A DNA stretch of 64,000 nt from assembly GCF_019279795.1 (NCBI RefSeq), contig NC_056744.1, positions 901,471,404-901,535,403 on the forward strand. The letters are read 5' to 3'. The notes under the pieces were generated by a model. The model saw nothing but the letters and a program-made list of their open reading frames with translations, had not been told where the DNA came from and did not search any database. This DNA is from Protopterus annectens (lineage: Eukaryota > Chordata > Ceratodontiformes > Protopteridae). Numbering within the stretch: position 1 is the first letter of the stretch; each line of letters opens with the position of its first letter. Shown here one piece after another: positions 1-10,403 of this stretch. The translations under genes were made by a program, and so were the position numbers.

Positions 1-600
1 CAAAAACCACTGGATCAAATTCTTACTCATAAGCAAACTGCTAGAGCTGTGAAATACTGGAAAAAAGTAGGGAAATGTGCCTATAATAACACAGCATTTA
101 CAGTAAGTCAGAAAAAAATGAAGTAAGTGGTCTACCATGCTGTTACACAATACTGAAAGGTGTGGGAGTCTCCAGTTTAGGAATCCTGAAAGCGGAGATG
201 CTAACCAAGAAACAGTCAGTTCACAGAAAGGCAAAAGACATGTCTCTACATTATACATTTTGTAAAGAAATTAGGATCCCCAAACTGTCTGTTTTACTAA
301 CCAAGACACAGACAGTTCACAGAAGAAAAGACCTGTGACTACATTATGCTTTTTATAGGGAAATTGTCTGCATTCATTTATAAGGTGTATGGAAAGTACA
401 GGACCCTGCATATTGAAGAACAATTTGCAGACATGGGGAAAATGACTTCCCATCTTTATTACAGTCCTGTGGTGAAAAGACTGATAAATTTGAGCACAAA
501 AGCATTTTATCACCAAAAAAGGAATGTATTTAAAATGTAGTGATTTTTTCTGTTACAGTGACTAACATAATGAGTTTTCAAGAAAATTTGTATTCCTCAA
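1..600. other. Unassigned sequence with a small imperfect tandem duplication
   Basis: I recognise no gene here. Positions 202-272 and 298-367 are two imperfect copies of a roughly 70-base segment, both running from an AACCAAGA start through CAGTTCACAGAA and CTACATTAT to a GAAATT end, at a spacing of about 96 bases. The short open frames on both strands resemble no family I know and overlap each other, so I do not call them genes. Confidence 0.5.
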
Positions 601-604
601 GAAT

Positions 605-1219
605 TTGAATGAATTAGTAAAACAGGTAATGGCTTTTGTAATTGCAATGATTTTTACATATGGTGAGAGATTAAAGGCCAGCATGCATAAAAAGTCAATA
701 GGTGACTCTACAGTCAGGCACACTGATGTTCCACTCACCAGGCTAAACAAGGAGAAGGTTACTGTCAGCTGCCTGTCAGGTGCCAGGATCCGCCACATAA
801 CCCACACACTCAGGTCACTCCACAACAAGTACAAATATGACTCTGTCATTGTCCATGTTGGTGTGAACGACCTGAGATGTGCCTCCCTCGACTACATGAA
901 AAGAGACATGGAAGAGCTCTCCGATCTTGTAGCCTAGGCAGGTATGACCCTAGCCCTGAGTAGTATCCTGCCATCACGCAGAATAATACCGCAGTACAAG
1001 GACAAAATGATTGACTTCAACAATTGGCTAAGCTTCTGGTGTCAGTCTAAGGGGATCCAGTGTCTGCCTGCCTGGGACAACATGGTCGACAGACCACAAT
1101 GGTTTGCCAGAGATGGCCTGCACCTGTCACCCCTGGTATTCCGGATACTGGCTAAGGCTCTTGCCACCCCTATAGTGCCTTTTTTAGGCACGGTTCAAAT
1201 GGCAAATTCACCACCATAA
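605..1219 (+). pseudogene. CR1 ORF1 fragment with SGNH/GDSL esterase domain
   Basis: This is the C-terminal esterase part of a CR1 ORF1 protein. SGNH hydrolases carry four sequence blocks and all four can be seen: GDS (Ser at about codon 35, near base 707), a Gly in CLSGARI, Asn in HVGVNDLR, and the Asp-His pair in RDGLHLS near the C-terminus. In CR1 elements this domain follows a nucleic-acid-binding region, which I do not see upstream, so the element is probably 5'-truncated or its start is decayed. An in-frame TAG at 935-937 splits the domain into two open segments (605-937 and 944-1219) in the same frame. A C-to-T change in a CAG codon would explain it. The frame ends at a normal stop at 1217-1219, shortly before ORF2. 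The starting Met at 605 is probably not authentic. Confidence 0.85.
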
Positions 1220-1248
1220 CAGGAACAGGCAAGCAAAAGCTGAGGGTA

Positions 1249-1908
1249 ATGTTACTCAATGCTAAAAGTCTAAATCTCAAAATGCACTCCCTCGAGGCAC
1301 TCCTTAAAATGGAGAACATCGATATCTGTGTGGTGACTGAGACCTGGTTCAAAACTCCAGAGTGCACCCCTGCATTATCAGGCTATAACTCATACCACAC
1401 ATTTCGGCCATCTAACCTGGACCGGAACACCAAAGGCAGGGGTGTGTCCATATTAATTAAGGATAGCTACACCTCCAGGCTAGTTGCTCAGCATAATGCA
1501 TCCGAGGTTATCCAAGTGCAACTAACTCTGAGCAAAACTGCAATCCAAATTGTACCTTGCTACAGATCCCCCACCATGCCCCAGGATTCCCACTCCTCTT
1601 TTCTTGATATACTGGAAAATATTAAGGTTCAACCAAACACCCTAATAATGGGTGATTTCAACTACCCCACCATTAACTGGGAAAACTACTCATGTACCAA
1701 CTCCTTCGCTCAACGCTTTCTGGAATTCATAAATTCCACCACCTTGGATCAACTTATCCACACCACCATCAGAGGCAACAATATCCTAGACCTAGTCATT
1801 ACCAACATGAGTGACTGGTGTTCCACACCTAAAGTCAGCTCCTCGTTGGTCAGATCCGACCATAAGCTAATCACCCTAGATATCCACATCCCAGCCCCCC
1901 CCCATTAA
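1249..1908 (+). pseudogene. CR1 ORF2 endonuclease domain (APE-like)
   Basis: This is the apurinic-endonuclease-like domain that nicks target DNA for target-primed reverse transcription. Landmarks in order are VTETWF (catalytic Glu region), GRGVSILIK, a CYRSP strand, the MGDFNYPTINW motif, LDLVIT, and a terminal RSDH with the catalytic Asp-His. The frame is open for 219 codons and ends at a TAA after a run of nine Cs (PAPPH). In intact relatives the frame would continue into the linker, so this stop probably follows a slip in the C run. The segment lies about 30 bases after ORF1, the usual CR1 spacing. Confidence 0.9.
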
Positions 1909-1945
1909 GGAAACCAGGGTAAAACATTTTTCCAAAGCCAACTTC

Positions 1946-2504
1946 ATGCTTCTTAAGACAGAAGTGGCGAACTTCATGATACCCATGCAGATGGAAAATA
2001 CAGTTACGACTGCTGAATCCTACACAAATGCACTCTATAAGCACTTACATGAGTGCATGGATCGTGCTATCCCAAAAAGAGCCAAGATGCTATCCTCCAA
2101 AAAGGAAGCCAATCTGATGGTCCCCTGCCATAAACAAACTCTACAACAGAAGGAAGAAACTGTTGCAAAAGAGAGTAAAATCCCATGAGTGGAGGAGCTC
2201 CTTGGTCAGCCTCAGTAAGAAGCTAAGATCCCTTATAAGATCCTCTAAAGCTAGCTATGAAAACAAAATCACCACTGATTCTAAGGAAAACCACAAAGCA
2301 TTTTATAGCTATGTCAGGAATCTCAACGGCAACACCCAGATCTGCTCTGAGTTACAGCACAACGGCATGAAAATTACAGAACCAACTGATATTGCCAACA
2401 TCCTGGCAGATAGGTTCAGTGCTAACTTTACCCCCCTCTCACCCCCTAAAAGGCCCATATCTATACAGGAAGAATGCAGAGTCCCTGTAATCACAACTAC
2501 ATAG
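1946..2504 (+). pseudogene. CR1 ORF2 linker between endonuclease and RT
   Basis: Two overlapping open segments in different frames (1946-2188 and 2163-2504) carry the basic, poorly conserved linker that joins endonuclease and RT in CR1 proteins. The second contains SSKASYENKI, then NHKAFYSYVRN and IANILADRFSANF, the usual approach to the RT domain. A frameshift near 2165-2188 separates the two, and a TAG at 2502-2504 ends the second. Neither Met is a real start. Confidence 0.75.
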
Positions 2505-4450
2505 GTAAAAGCTGCACTCTCTAAAGCCAAAAACACAGCATCCATGGGACTGGGCAACATCCCAAGCTGCATTTACATGAACTTCAGAATGAACTGGCTC
2601 CCCAGCTAAGCACCATGTTCAATCATAGCTTCACATCAGGCTTTGTGCCCACTGAATGGAGCACAGCAACAGTTATCCCATTCCACAAAGGGGGAGCCAC
2701 CGCTGATTCTGGGAACTATCGCCCTATTAGCCTGACGAGCCTGGTCTGTAAGGCCATGGAACATATCATCTTGGAACTCATAAACAAAGACATTGGTAAC
2801 CTCCAAACTCTGGACCCCACCCCAAGTTTGTGAAAGGCAGATCATGCCTCCTGAACCTGATTGACTTCTTTGAGGCAGTCACCAAAGCTGTAGACGAGGG
2901 TAAGGTGGTTCACACAGCCTATCTTGACCTCGCCAAGGCTTTCGACACCATCCCCCATTCTGGAATTATAGATAAACTCACTAAATTAGGTATAAATCCT
3001 TACATCACAAGATGGGTTTGGTTCCTATTACGTTGTCGAACTTCAACAAGTTTGAACCCTATATGGTCGAAACCATATAGTCGAACTTGATGAAGTTCGA
3101 ACACAGAAAAAAATAAATAAAAGATGCAACAGTAAATTGTTGCAAGCAAGGGGGCAAGCCCCCTGCACCCTCTACACCCCCGTTCTTTAAATATACCAAC
3201 TCTGAGACTGCACTATAGTGCAGAAAGGGAATATTTCCCTTTACTGTACTGTAGTGCGATCTCGGAGTTGGTATATTTAAAGAGCGGAGGGTGTGGGGGT
3301 ACAGGGGGACTTGCCCCCCTGCTTGCAACAGTTAGTTTACTGTCGCATCTTTTATTTATTTATTTTTTGCTATGTTCGAAGTTTTGAAACTTCGAACAGA
3401 CAAGTTTGATATTGTCATGTTTGAAATTTCAAAACTTCGATCACGTAATAGGAACCTGATGGGTTTCCAGCTGGCTCACTGACAGAACCCACACTGTAAA
3501 AGTTGCAGACTCCAAATCTGACTTCAAACCAGTGACAAGTAAAGTACCATAGGGTTCAGTCATGGGACCTCTCCTGTTTGGTATCTACTTCTCTGAAGTA
3601 CAGGCTAACACAGAAGGCCTTTGGCTAACGGAGTTCGCAAATGACGACAAACTAGGAGCCACAGTCAAGTCCCCAAATGATGTGAACATCCTACAGAAGG
3701 GCCTCACTGAGACAGATGCCTGGTGTCAGTGCCATGGCCTCAAGCTCAATGCCAAAAAGTGCATTGTCATCCCCTTTGGTAAAAACTCTGTATCCATGAA
3801 CTACCACATAGGCGACATTCTACTTAATGCTGAATGTGTAATAAAAGACCTTGGGACCCAGGTGGACAGTAGTCTCTCCTTTGATAATCACATCACCACA
3901 TTAGTCAGGAAATCCTTGTACATGGCACACCTCATCACAAAAGGGTTCTCATCCAGGAAAAAAGAGGTCATTGTTCCCCTCTACTCAACACTCATTAGAC
4001 CCATTATAGAGTACAACACCCCTTTTGGAAAGTACCTCACAAGACATCTGCAGCAGCTGGAAAGGCCACAGAAGTACCTCACAAAGAGGATTACTGGCTT
4101 CAAATAGATGACCATCTCAAAAAACTCCAGCTTTACTCCGTAGCATATCACCTACTCTGAGGTGATCTCTGCCTAACATAAAGCTATGTCAAACCCAGAG
4201 CTGTTGGACATCCTGCACCTAAAGAAATCCCAATCCCTCTGAGCTACAAGCTCTAGGGACCTAAACCTTCTCACCACAATAAATAGGACATGCTGGAGGG
4301 ATAGATTCCTGTCCCAGAGACTTCCCATACTCTGGAACAAGCTACCCATCTATGTCAAGCAAAGTTCCTCATTAGCACTCTTCAAGAAAAATTTTGATGA
4401 GTGGATGGGAAATAAGAAATACACCCCGGGGATCACTTCTGTGGCTCTGC
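2505..4450 (+). pseudogene. CR1 ORF2 reverse transcriptase, split by a foldback insertion
   Basis: The RT domain is in at least four open pieces. 2615-2833 holds PTEWSTATVIPFHKGG and NYRPISLTSL (RT1-RT2). 2830-3019 holds KGRSCLLNLIDFF and AYLDLAKAFDTIPH with the first catalytic Asp. The frame is then interrupted by the element at 3020-3457 and resumes with SSWLTDRTHTVKVADS. An in-frame TAG just before 3560 follows, then MGPLLFGIYF and FANDDK, where FADD has become FAND. 3562-4107 runs through LKLNAKKC and IKDLGTQVDS to the thumb. A broken C-terminal tail runs to about 4450 (LLDILHLKKSQSL, INRTCWRDRFLSQRLPILWN). Removing one copy of the 9-bp target duplication rejoins the frame across the foldback. 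Confidence 0.88.
3020..3457. mobile_element. Foldback element copy 1 (438 bp, 9-bp target duplication)
   Basis: The ends are GGTTCCTATTACG and its exact reverse complement, with one extra T on the right. GATGGGTTT occurs at 3011-3019 and again at 3458-3466, a perfect 9-bp target duplication. Interior: an outer arm of nested hairpins around GTCGAAC/TTCGAAC, an A-rich stretch, a GGGGGCAAGCCCCC hairpin, TTTAAATATACCAACTC, a GCACTATAGTGC palindrome, the centre GGGAATATTTCCC, then the mirror image of all of it. No coding capacity. The host CR1 frame gives an independent check of both boundaries. Confidence 0.88.
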
Positions 4451-4456
4451 TCGACA

Positions 4457-4556
4457 GTGGCACAGGAAAATAACTTTCTTGGGTAGCGTAAGCCAGGGAA
4501 CCTTGTTGGCTAGCCTTACTTAGGCCCTTTGGCCAATAGCCTAGTACCTACCTATG
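4457..4556 (+). mobile_element. CR1 3' UTR and terminus
   Basis: The sequence after the broken ORF2 contains a conserved tail, GGCC..TGGCCAATAGCCTAGTACC, then CCTATGAAGC. The same tail (AGCCTAGTA followed by CCTATGAACCTATG) ends the CR1 fragments at 23503 and 46200 and, more diverged, at 56435. It marks the CR1 3' terminus in this genome. Confidence 0.8.
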
Positions 4557-4617
4557 AAGCTATTAATAGTAAAAGGCAGAAATTGGTTAAGCTCCAGAAA
4601 TAACACAGTCTGTCTGT

Positions 4618-4619
<2 letters not shown>

Positions 4620-4698
<79 letters not shown>

Positions 4699-4734
4699 TT
4701 TGTTTGTGTGGGCATGCATATTTGTGTATACGAG

Positions 4735-4795
<61 letters not shown>
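4620..4795. repeat. (CA)n then (GT)n microsatellite pair
   Basis: A (CA)n tract of about 77 bases (4620-4696) is followed by 40 bases of spacer and a (GT)n tract of about 59 bases (4737-4795). The two form an inverted pair. It lies just downstream of the CR1 terminus. Open frames across it are products of the repeat. Confidence 0.97.
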
Positions 4796-4796
<1 letters not shown>

Positions 4797-5160
4797 ACAT
4801 GTGCATGTGCATACGCACTGGTGCACAGGTCTATGGACTAAGCTGTACTCTACTGCATACAGAGATATGACTTGAGATGCAGAAGTTGGCAGTGCAGCTC
4901 CAAGAAGATTACAATTCAATTTATGCCATTATGAGTTCCTGTGCACTGGTCATTGTTTGCATCTAATTAGGGCTTGTATTCTCTGGCTGATGTGACTGCA
5001 CTGCAGTGCACTGCTATATTACTTGGCCCTTTTGGGTTGTAACATGCAACATATGGCCAGAGTTGCTTGCCTGTGCAGCTATAGAGCAGTTGTGCACTAT
5101 CAGTACCAGCAGCAGATTAGAAGTAATATTAATCTATTTGCACATTTATATGCACAATTT

Positions 5161-5386
<226 letters not shown>

Positions 5387-6632
5387 ATTGTTTGCAGCTT
5401 TGTATATATTTCTAAGTATATGTCTGTGTTTGCAGTGGGTGGATCAGTGTGTGTTTGGGGACATGCTTGAGAAAAGATTACATCTGTGGTCCTTTGGAGC
5501 TGTTTTTTAATGTGCTGTCTGATAAGACAGTTTGTACACAGACTGACTGTCTTGGAATTGAATTACCACATGTGCAGATGACTGCACATTTGCATATGTA
5601 GTACACTACTAGCAAGCTTAGTGAACACATATTTTTCTTGTCCAAATTTGAAACTCTATTTTCTATGAATTACTTATAAACATTTTTCCTTTTCCTTTGC
5701 GCTAGCTCTACGTGCTATTTACCATGTCTGTGACTCAGTCTTCATTTTAAGCCATTTAGTTTATGATATTTAAAGTACAACAATAAAAAGTGCATCATCA
5801 GTGTGTACATCTATGTTCAATTTTCTATGTCCCCAGCTGTTCCTTAGACCCCCCCCCCCCCACACACACACACGGTTACAAGCACACAGTATTTTATGTA
5901 TCAGTGTCCAGTCAGACAATCAACTGCCATCTGAAACAAAAATAAAGCCATTCCAGGATTTCTGTATAGATGCTTGCTCTCACTTGAGTATTTGTTCCCA
6001 AATCACATTTACATAGCCAGTGGCAATTATGGCAAGATTATTACAAAATTGTTTTTTTTCTGCACATCTTTCATATATGTGAGACTCTGTTCAGTTGATA
6101 TTAAACTGGAGAAGTGTATCCTTATGTTAAAATTGCTTGACTGCAGCAGAAAAGAATAAAACAATGTAATCTGTCATTTAGAGTTAATATAGCATTCTGT
6201 TTCCCTTTCATCTTTACCTTTTCCATTAACCTGTTTCTTCCTGTCCAACGTCTTTTTTAAAGCATTTGTAGTTTCAGTCTTTGCCACCCATGCCAGTAAT
6301 TCTTTCCATGGCTTTACAATGCTGTCTTTGAGAGACTCTTTCAAAGATCCACAACATAATTAGTCTTTGTAATCTACTTGTGTCCACCAACCCCCTCCCC
6401 ATTCTTCATGTTCAGGATGACCCCTTCAAATCTCTTTGACATGCTTCTGTGTACAAATACCATGCCTCCATCTCTTCTGATTTCAAGTGAGAAGATCTTT
6501 AGCTCTTCTAGCCTTTGTTCACATTCCTTACCCTCTTTCTCACAAATATTTCTGGTAACCTTCCTCAGGATTCTTTCAGCAACTGACATTAATTTTATTA
6601 TATGGCCACCATAACATGGTCTGAACACAATT
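5387..6632. other. Unassigned sequence with a C-run/(CA)n tract
   Basis: I recognise no gene or repeat family. A run of 13 C followed by (CA)n lies at 5849-5873. The remainder is AT-rich and has no long open frame on either strand that resembles a known protein. Confidence 0.4.
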
Positions 6633-6751
6633 CCACAGAGTGGAAGAATGAGTTTTAGGTGAAATGAGTTTTAGGAGAAATGAACTTTAGGTAATTTGGT
6701 CTCAGTGAAATGGATATCAGTGAAATGGTCTTTCAGTGAAGTGATATGAAT

Positions 6752-6755
<4 letters not shown>
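6633..6755 (-). mobile_element. Foldback-type arm with iterated GTGAAATG motif
   Basis: The sequence iterates short units such as TTTAGGTGAAATGAG and TCAGTGAAATGG, ending in TTTCAGTGAAGTGATATG directly beside a (TA)n array. Read in reverse complement it gives CACTTCACTGAAAG and CATTTCACTGA, the motif iterated in the arm at 46610-46756. I take it as one arm of a related element whose other half is missing or lies beyond the (TA)n tract. Confidence 0.55.
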
Positions 6756-6796
<41 letters not shown>

Positions 6797-6824
6797 TAGA
6801 TATATATATATATATATATAATAT

Positions 6825-6902
<78 letters not shown>
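6754..6902. repeat. (TA)n microsatellite
   Basis: About 150 bases of nearly pure TA, with a short GATAGATA interruption. It abuts foldback copy 2 on the right. Confidence 0.97.
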
Positions 6903-6903
<1 letters not shown>

Positions 6904-6905
<2 letters not shown>

Positions 6906-7218
6906 ATCTATATTATATAGTCAAAGTTTCAAAACTTTAAACTCACATGAGCGAAATTCGAAACATCGACTATATAATAAAATTAAAAAAAAACTTACCT
7001 TACTACTCTGAGTAGGGGGGGGAAGCCCCCCTGCACCCCACACACACCCCCTACTTAAATATACCAACTCCGAGAATGCACTTCAGTGCAGAAAGGAAAA
7101 ATTTCCCATTCTGCGCGTGAAAAGCCATTGACTTTTACCTTCGACCCTTCAGATGTTCGATCATATGATGTCGACCATCTATGATTCGAACATCGGAACA
7201 GTCGTTCATCTAATATAG

Positions 7219-7222
<4 letters not shown>
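6904..7222. mobile_element. Foldback element copy 2 (319 bp, short form)
   Basis: The ends are GGATCTATATTATATAG on the left and the complement of GGGTCTATATTAGATG on the right, bracketed by (TA)n on both sides. It carries the left half of the shared core: GGGGGGAAGCCCCCCTGCACCCC, then ACTTAAATATACCAACTCC and a GCACTTCAGTGC palindrome. The right core half is missing. The right arm shows the nested layout GATGTTCGA, then ATGGTCGACAT, then ATGATCGAACATC. A target duplication cannot be scored inside the (TA)n. Confidence 0.78.

Positions 7223-7252
<30 letters not shown>
7223..7252. repeat. (TA)n microsatellite
   Basis: A 30-base TA tract between foldback copy 2 and the element starting at 7268. 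Confidence 0.95.
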
Positions 7253-7260
<8 letters not shown>

Positions 7261-7267
7261 AATATAT

Positions 7268-7787
7268 GGGTCTACCTGATATTGCCGAAAGCTTGAAATG
7301 CCGACGACAAGAAGACCGACACTGGAAGATCGACAACGAAGGTGACCGACAGTTGAGAATCCCAACGCTGAGAACACCGACATGTCAAATGAGTGCTAGT
7401 GGGTAAGTATGCGGTAGTGACGGACATCAGGGTTAGGGTGCGGGTAAGTGTGTGATAGCGACGGTCTGTAGGGTTAGGGGTGGGTTAAGTGAGTTAGGGT
7501 TAGGGCGCGGGTTAGGTGAGTGTGCGATAGTGGCAGACCTTAAGGTTAGGGTTTGGGTTAACGTTAGTGCATAGATAGTTGTGTATGTAAGGATCAGTGT
7601 AGGTTTGTAAGGTTTTTGGTGTGCTTGTGTTGTGTGTGTGCTTTTTGGACAGAGGATTTGTTTTGTTTGTCGAGTGTCGGGATTGTGGTTTGTCGGGTAT
7701 GTGACATTTCGTGTTTCTGAACTTTCGGTTTTGTGGTGTCGGTGATTTCGTTGTCAGTGTTTTAGCGCATCGGTGTTGTCAGGTAGA

Positions 7788-7790
<3 letters not shown>
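7268..7790. mobile_element. Foldback-related element with iterated CCGAC arms and TTAGGG-rich centre
   Basis: The left end reads GGGTCTACCTGATATTGCCG and the right end, reverse-complemented, reads GCCTCTACCTGACAACACCG. Both arms iterate CCGAC-type units every 12-17 bases for more than 100 bases, and the two arms align imperfectly. The centre (about 7400-7570) is a degenerate tandem repeat of about 60 bp with three copies, each containing GGGTTAGGG or a variant, followed by GT-rich sequence. No coding capacity. It lacks the core of the main family but shares the GGGTCTA terminus and the (TA)n bracketing. Confidence 0.65.
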
Positions 7791-8057
<267 letters not shown>

Positions 8058-8999
8058 TTTTTGTAAACATTAAAATAGGTTGAATGTTAAGAAAGGAAAA
8101 GATCACTAGGGGGTAATGTTAGGTTGAAAGAATTAATAAAGGGAAAGAAAAATCACTATTGGGGTAGTTTTAAAGGGGTGAGGGCTTAGAATGATAGGTA
8201 AGGTTAGTGAGATTTATAGTAATAATAGAGTTGTTTAAAGTAACTTATGGATCAAAAAGAATTTCCTACTGGTTTTGATGGGTAAAGATTGGGGTAGACT
8301 AGAGGAAGGCTCAAGGAGAGTAGGATGTTCATCTATTTGAATAGATGCAGAGCAGATTTTAGTATTTAGGAGGTAGTTCTTTAGGGTGAGTTTAAATTTG
8401 TTGAAGCAGCTAATGGTGTTTATACTGGCTGGAAGTGAGTTCCATAGTTTAGTGACAGTGTCTGAGTAAAGGCGGAGTCCGGCTCTTTTGTTTGGTGCAT
8501 GAACAGTTATGTGTTGTTTATCTTCAGAGCAAAGGGTTCTGGTGGGGCTATAGGGTATTAAAATCTTTGCAAGGGTAGGGCAGTTGTTTGGATTGTAGAC
8601 AATTTTTTGTGCTATGGACAGTTGAATGAGGTTAAGGTGATGTGGAAATTCCAGCCAGTTTAATTCTTTTAAAGCCTGGCAGTGATGTGAGAGGTATGAG
8701 CTATCTGTGGTACATTTGACGATTTTATGGTAGCAGGACTAGAGCTTATTTTATAGAGATGAGTGTAGATTAATGAAAACGGTGGCACTGTATTATAGGG
8801 AAGGGAGCAAGTAAGTGCTGATGAGAGCTTTTTTGGTGGTGCTGTCCATGAAATGTTTATGTCTGTATAGGGCTCCTAATTTGCAGTGAGTTTTTTTAAT
8901 GGCATTACCAATATGGTATTCAAATGTAAGTTTATTGTCAGTGGTAAAACCTAATAGTTTAGGATGGGGTATAATTTCAATTTCTGGGTTGCTTTGGGA

Positions 9000-9900
9000 G
9001 AAAATATGAACATGAGCGTCAGGTGAGAGGGGTTTTGCTGCGACGAGTAGAAGCTTTGTTTTTTTGGCATTAAGGAGTAGTTGTGATTCGATTAACCAAG
9101 CTTCGATTGCAGTGATGGTATCTGATGTTATTTGTTGGAGGTGTTGCAGGTTATTTGAGGAGGAGATGATGGTAGTATCCTATGCATATTGGACAATAGA
9201 GCTAAGAGGGGAAGCTGTGTGAAGGTTGTTGCTAACTATGTTAAAGAGTTAAGGTCCACGTATGAACCCTTGTGGTACTCCAGTTTGGTTGGTTTGGTAT
9301 TCTGATAGGGTATTTTTCCATTTTAGACATTGTTGCCTGTTGGTGAGGTAGCTATTAAACCACTGGTGGGTAGGTGGGATGCAGCCAATATTAGAAAGGT
9401 GTTGTAGAAGTTTTTTGTGTGCTAATGTGTCGAAAGCCTTCATCAGGTCTAGTAGTACAGAAGTAATATTACCTGAGTCGATGGATCTCTGTACAGTATC
9501 CTTGAAGGAGACAAGGCAGTGCTTGTTCTGTGTGAGGTGGCAAAAGCCATATTGGGTGGGGGTGAGTAGGCTGTTGTGTATGAGATGGTGAAGTAGTTGT
9601 TTATGGATGCACTTTTTCAGGAGTTTGGATAGTGGGGACAGGATAGAGACTGGACAATAATTAGAGGGTTCATTGGAGTTACCTCCTTTGTGAAGTGAGG
9701 TGATGATGAATATTTTTATCCAGAGGCTGGAGACATAGGATTCTGTAACTGAGAGGGTGATCAGAATGGTAACAGGTTATGTGATGGCCTCGGCAGCAAG
9801 ATTTAAGTATTCTGGAGGGAAGTCATCAGAGGAGAGATCATGGTTTTAATTTTCTGAGGAGTCTCTGAATTTCTGTGGTTGGTATTGGTTGTAGTGAGAA
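9000..9900 (-). pseudogene. LINE reverse transcriptase fragment
   Basis: The RT fingers and palm can be read across several frames on the minus strand. 9249-9443 encodes KAFDTLAHKKLLQHL, SYLTNRQQCLKW and TGVPQGFIRGP. Past a stop the region continues as LFNIV, IVQYA-stop-DTTIISSS, then ESQLLLNAKKTKLLL and IPHPKLLGFTTDNKLTF. Losing the second residue of the YADD motif to a stop removes RT activity. Confidence 0.8.
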
Positions 9901-10403
9901 GAGGCTAGATGCTGTAATATTACTTTGGTGAAGGGGAGAATAATTGTTTATGAGGGGAAAAGAGGATCTTTCTAAGTGAGGACTGCTTTTGTTGGGTAGA
10001 GGAGGGGGGAAACAAATTTGATAAGGTGAGGGTAGAGGGAGAGGAGTCTGTTATTAATTTTTGTATGCTATTGTGATAGGTTTTGTTTGGTTCCAGAGTT
10101 AAGGAGATTAGTGATGCTTTTCCAGAATTGTTTTGTATTTTTTCTATAGTTACTTAGTTGGTTAGAAAAATAATTTATCTTGTCAGTACATACTAGCTTT
10201 TTAGCTTTGTTTCGTAACTGTTTGTATCTATGTAGGTTACATTAATTTTTGTTTTTATGCCATTCTTTCCAGGCTTTGCCCCTATTTTGTAGGAGTTGTT
10301 TAGTGGCCTTTGTTAGCCAGGGAGTGTGTTTTGATTTTACTTTTTTAGTACACGGAGGGGATAGGTTGTTGAGTGTGTCTACGAATATCTTATTGAAATA
10401 GTA

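Larger units (their letters stand above)
605..4556 (+). mobile_element. CR1-type LINE, nearly full length, decayed, interrupted by a foldback element
   Basis: This is a non-LTR retrotransposon read on the plus strand: an esterase-bearing ORF1, then an ORF2 with an AP-type endonuclease and a reverse transcriptase. The order, the SGNH esterase in ORF1 and a 3' end with short CCTATGAA-type repeats instead of poly(A) are typical of the CR1 clade. Several in-frame stops and frameshifts break the ORFs (for example at 935, near 2188, 2505 and 2600, and at 3550), and the RT signature reads FAND instead of FADD, so it is inactive. A 438-bp foldback element (3020-3457) sits inside the RT domain. The 5' boundary is uncertain; recognisable homology begins near 690. 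The 3' end is near 4556, next to a (CA)n array. Confidence 0.9.

Noticed and set aside
7400-7570. Interstitial telomere sequence
   Set aside because: TTAGGG words occur but are not in a regular (TTAGGG)n array. They sit in a 60-bp degenerate repeat inside a foldback-related element.
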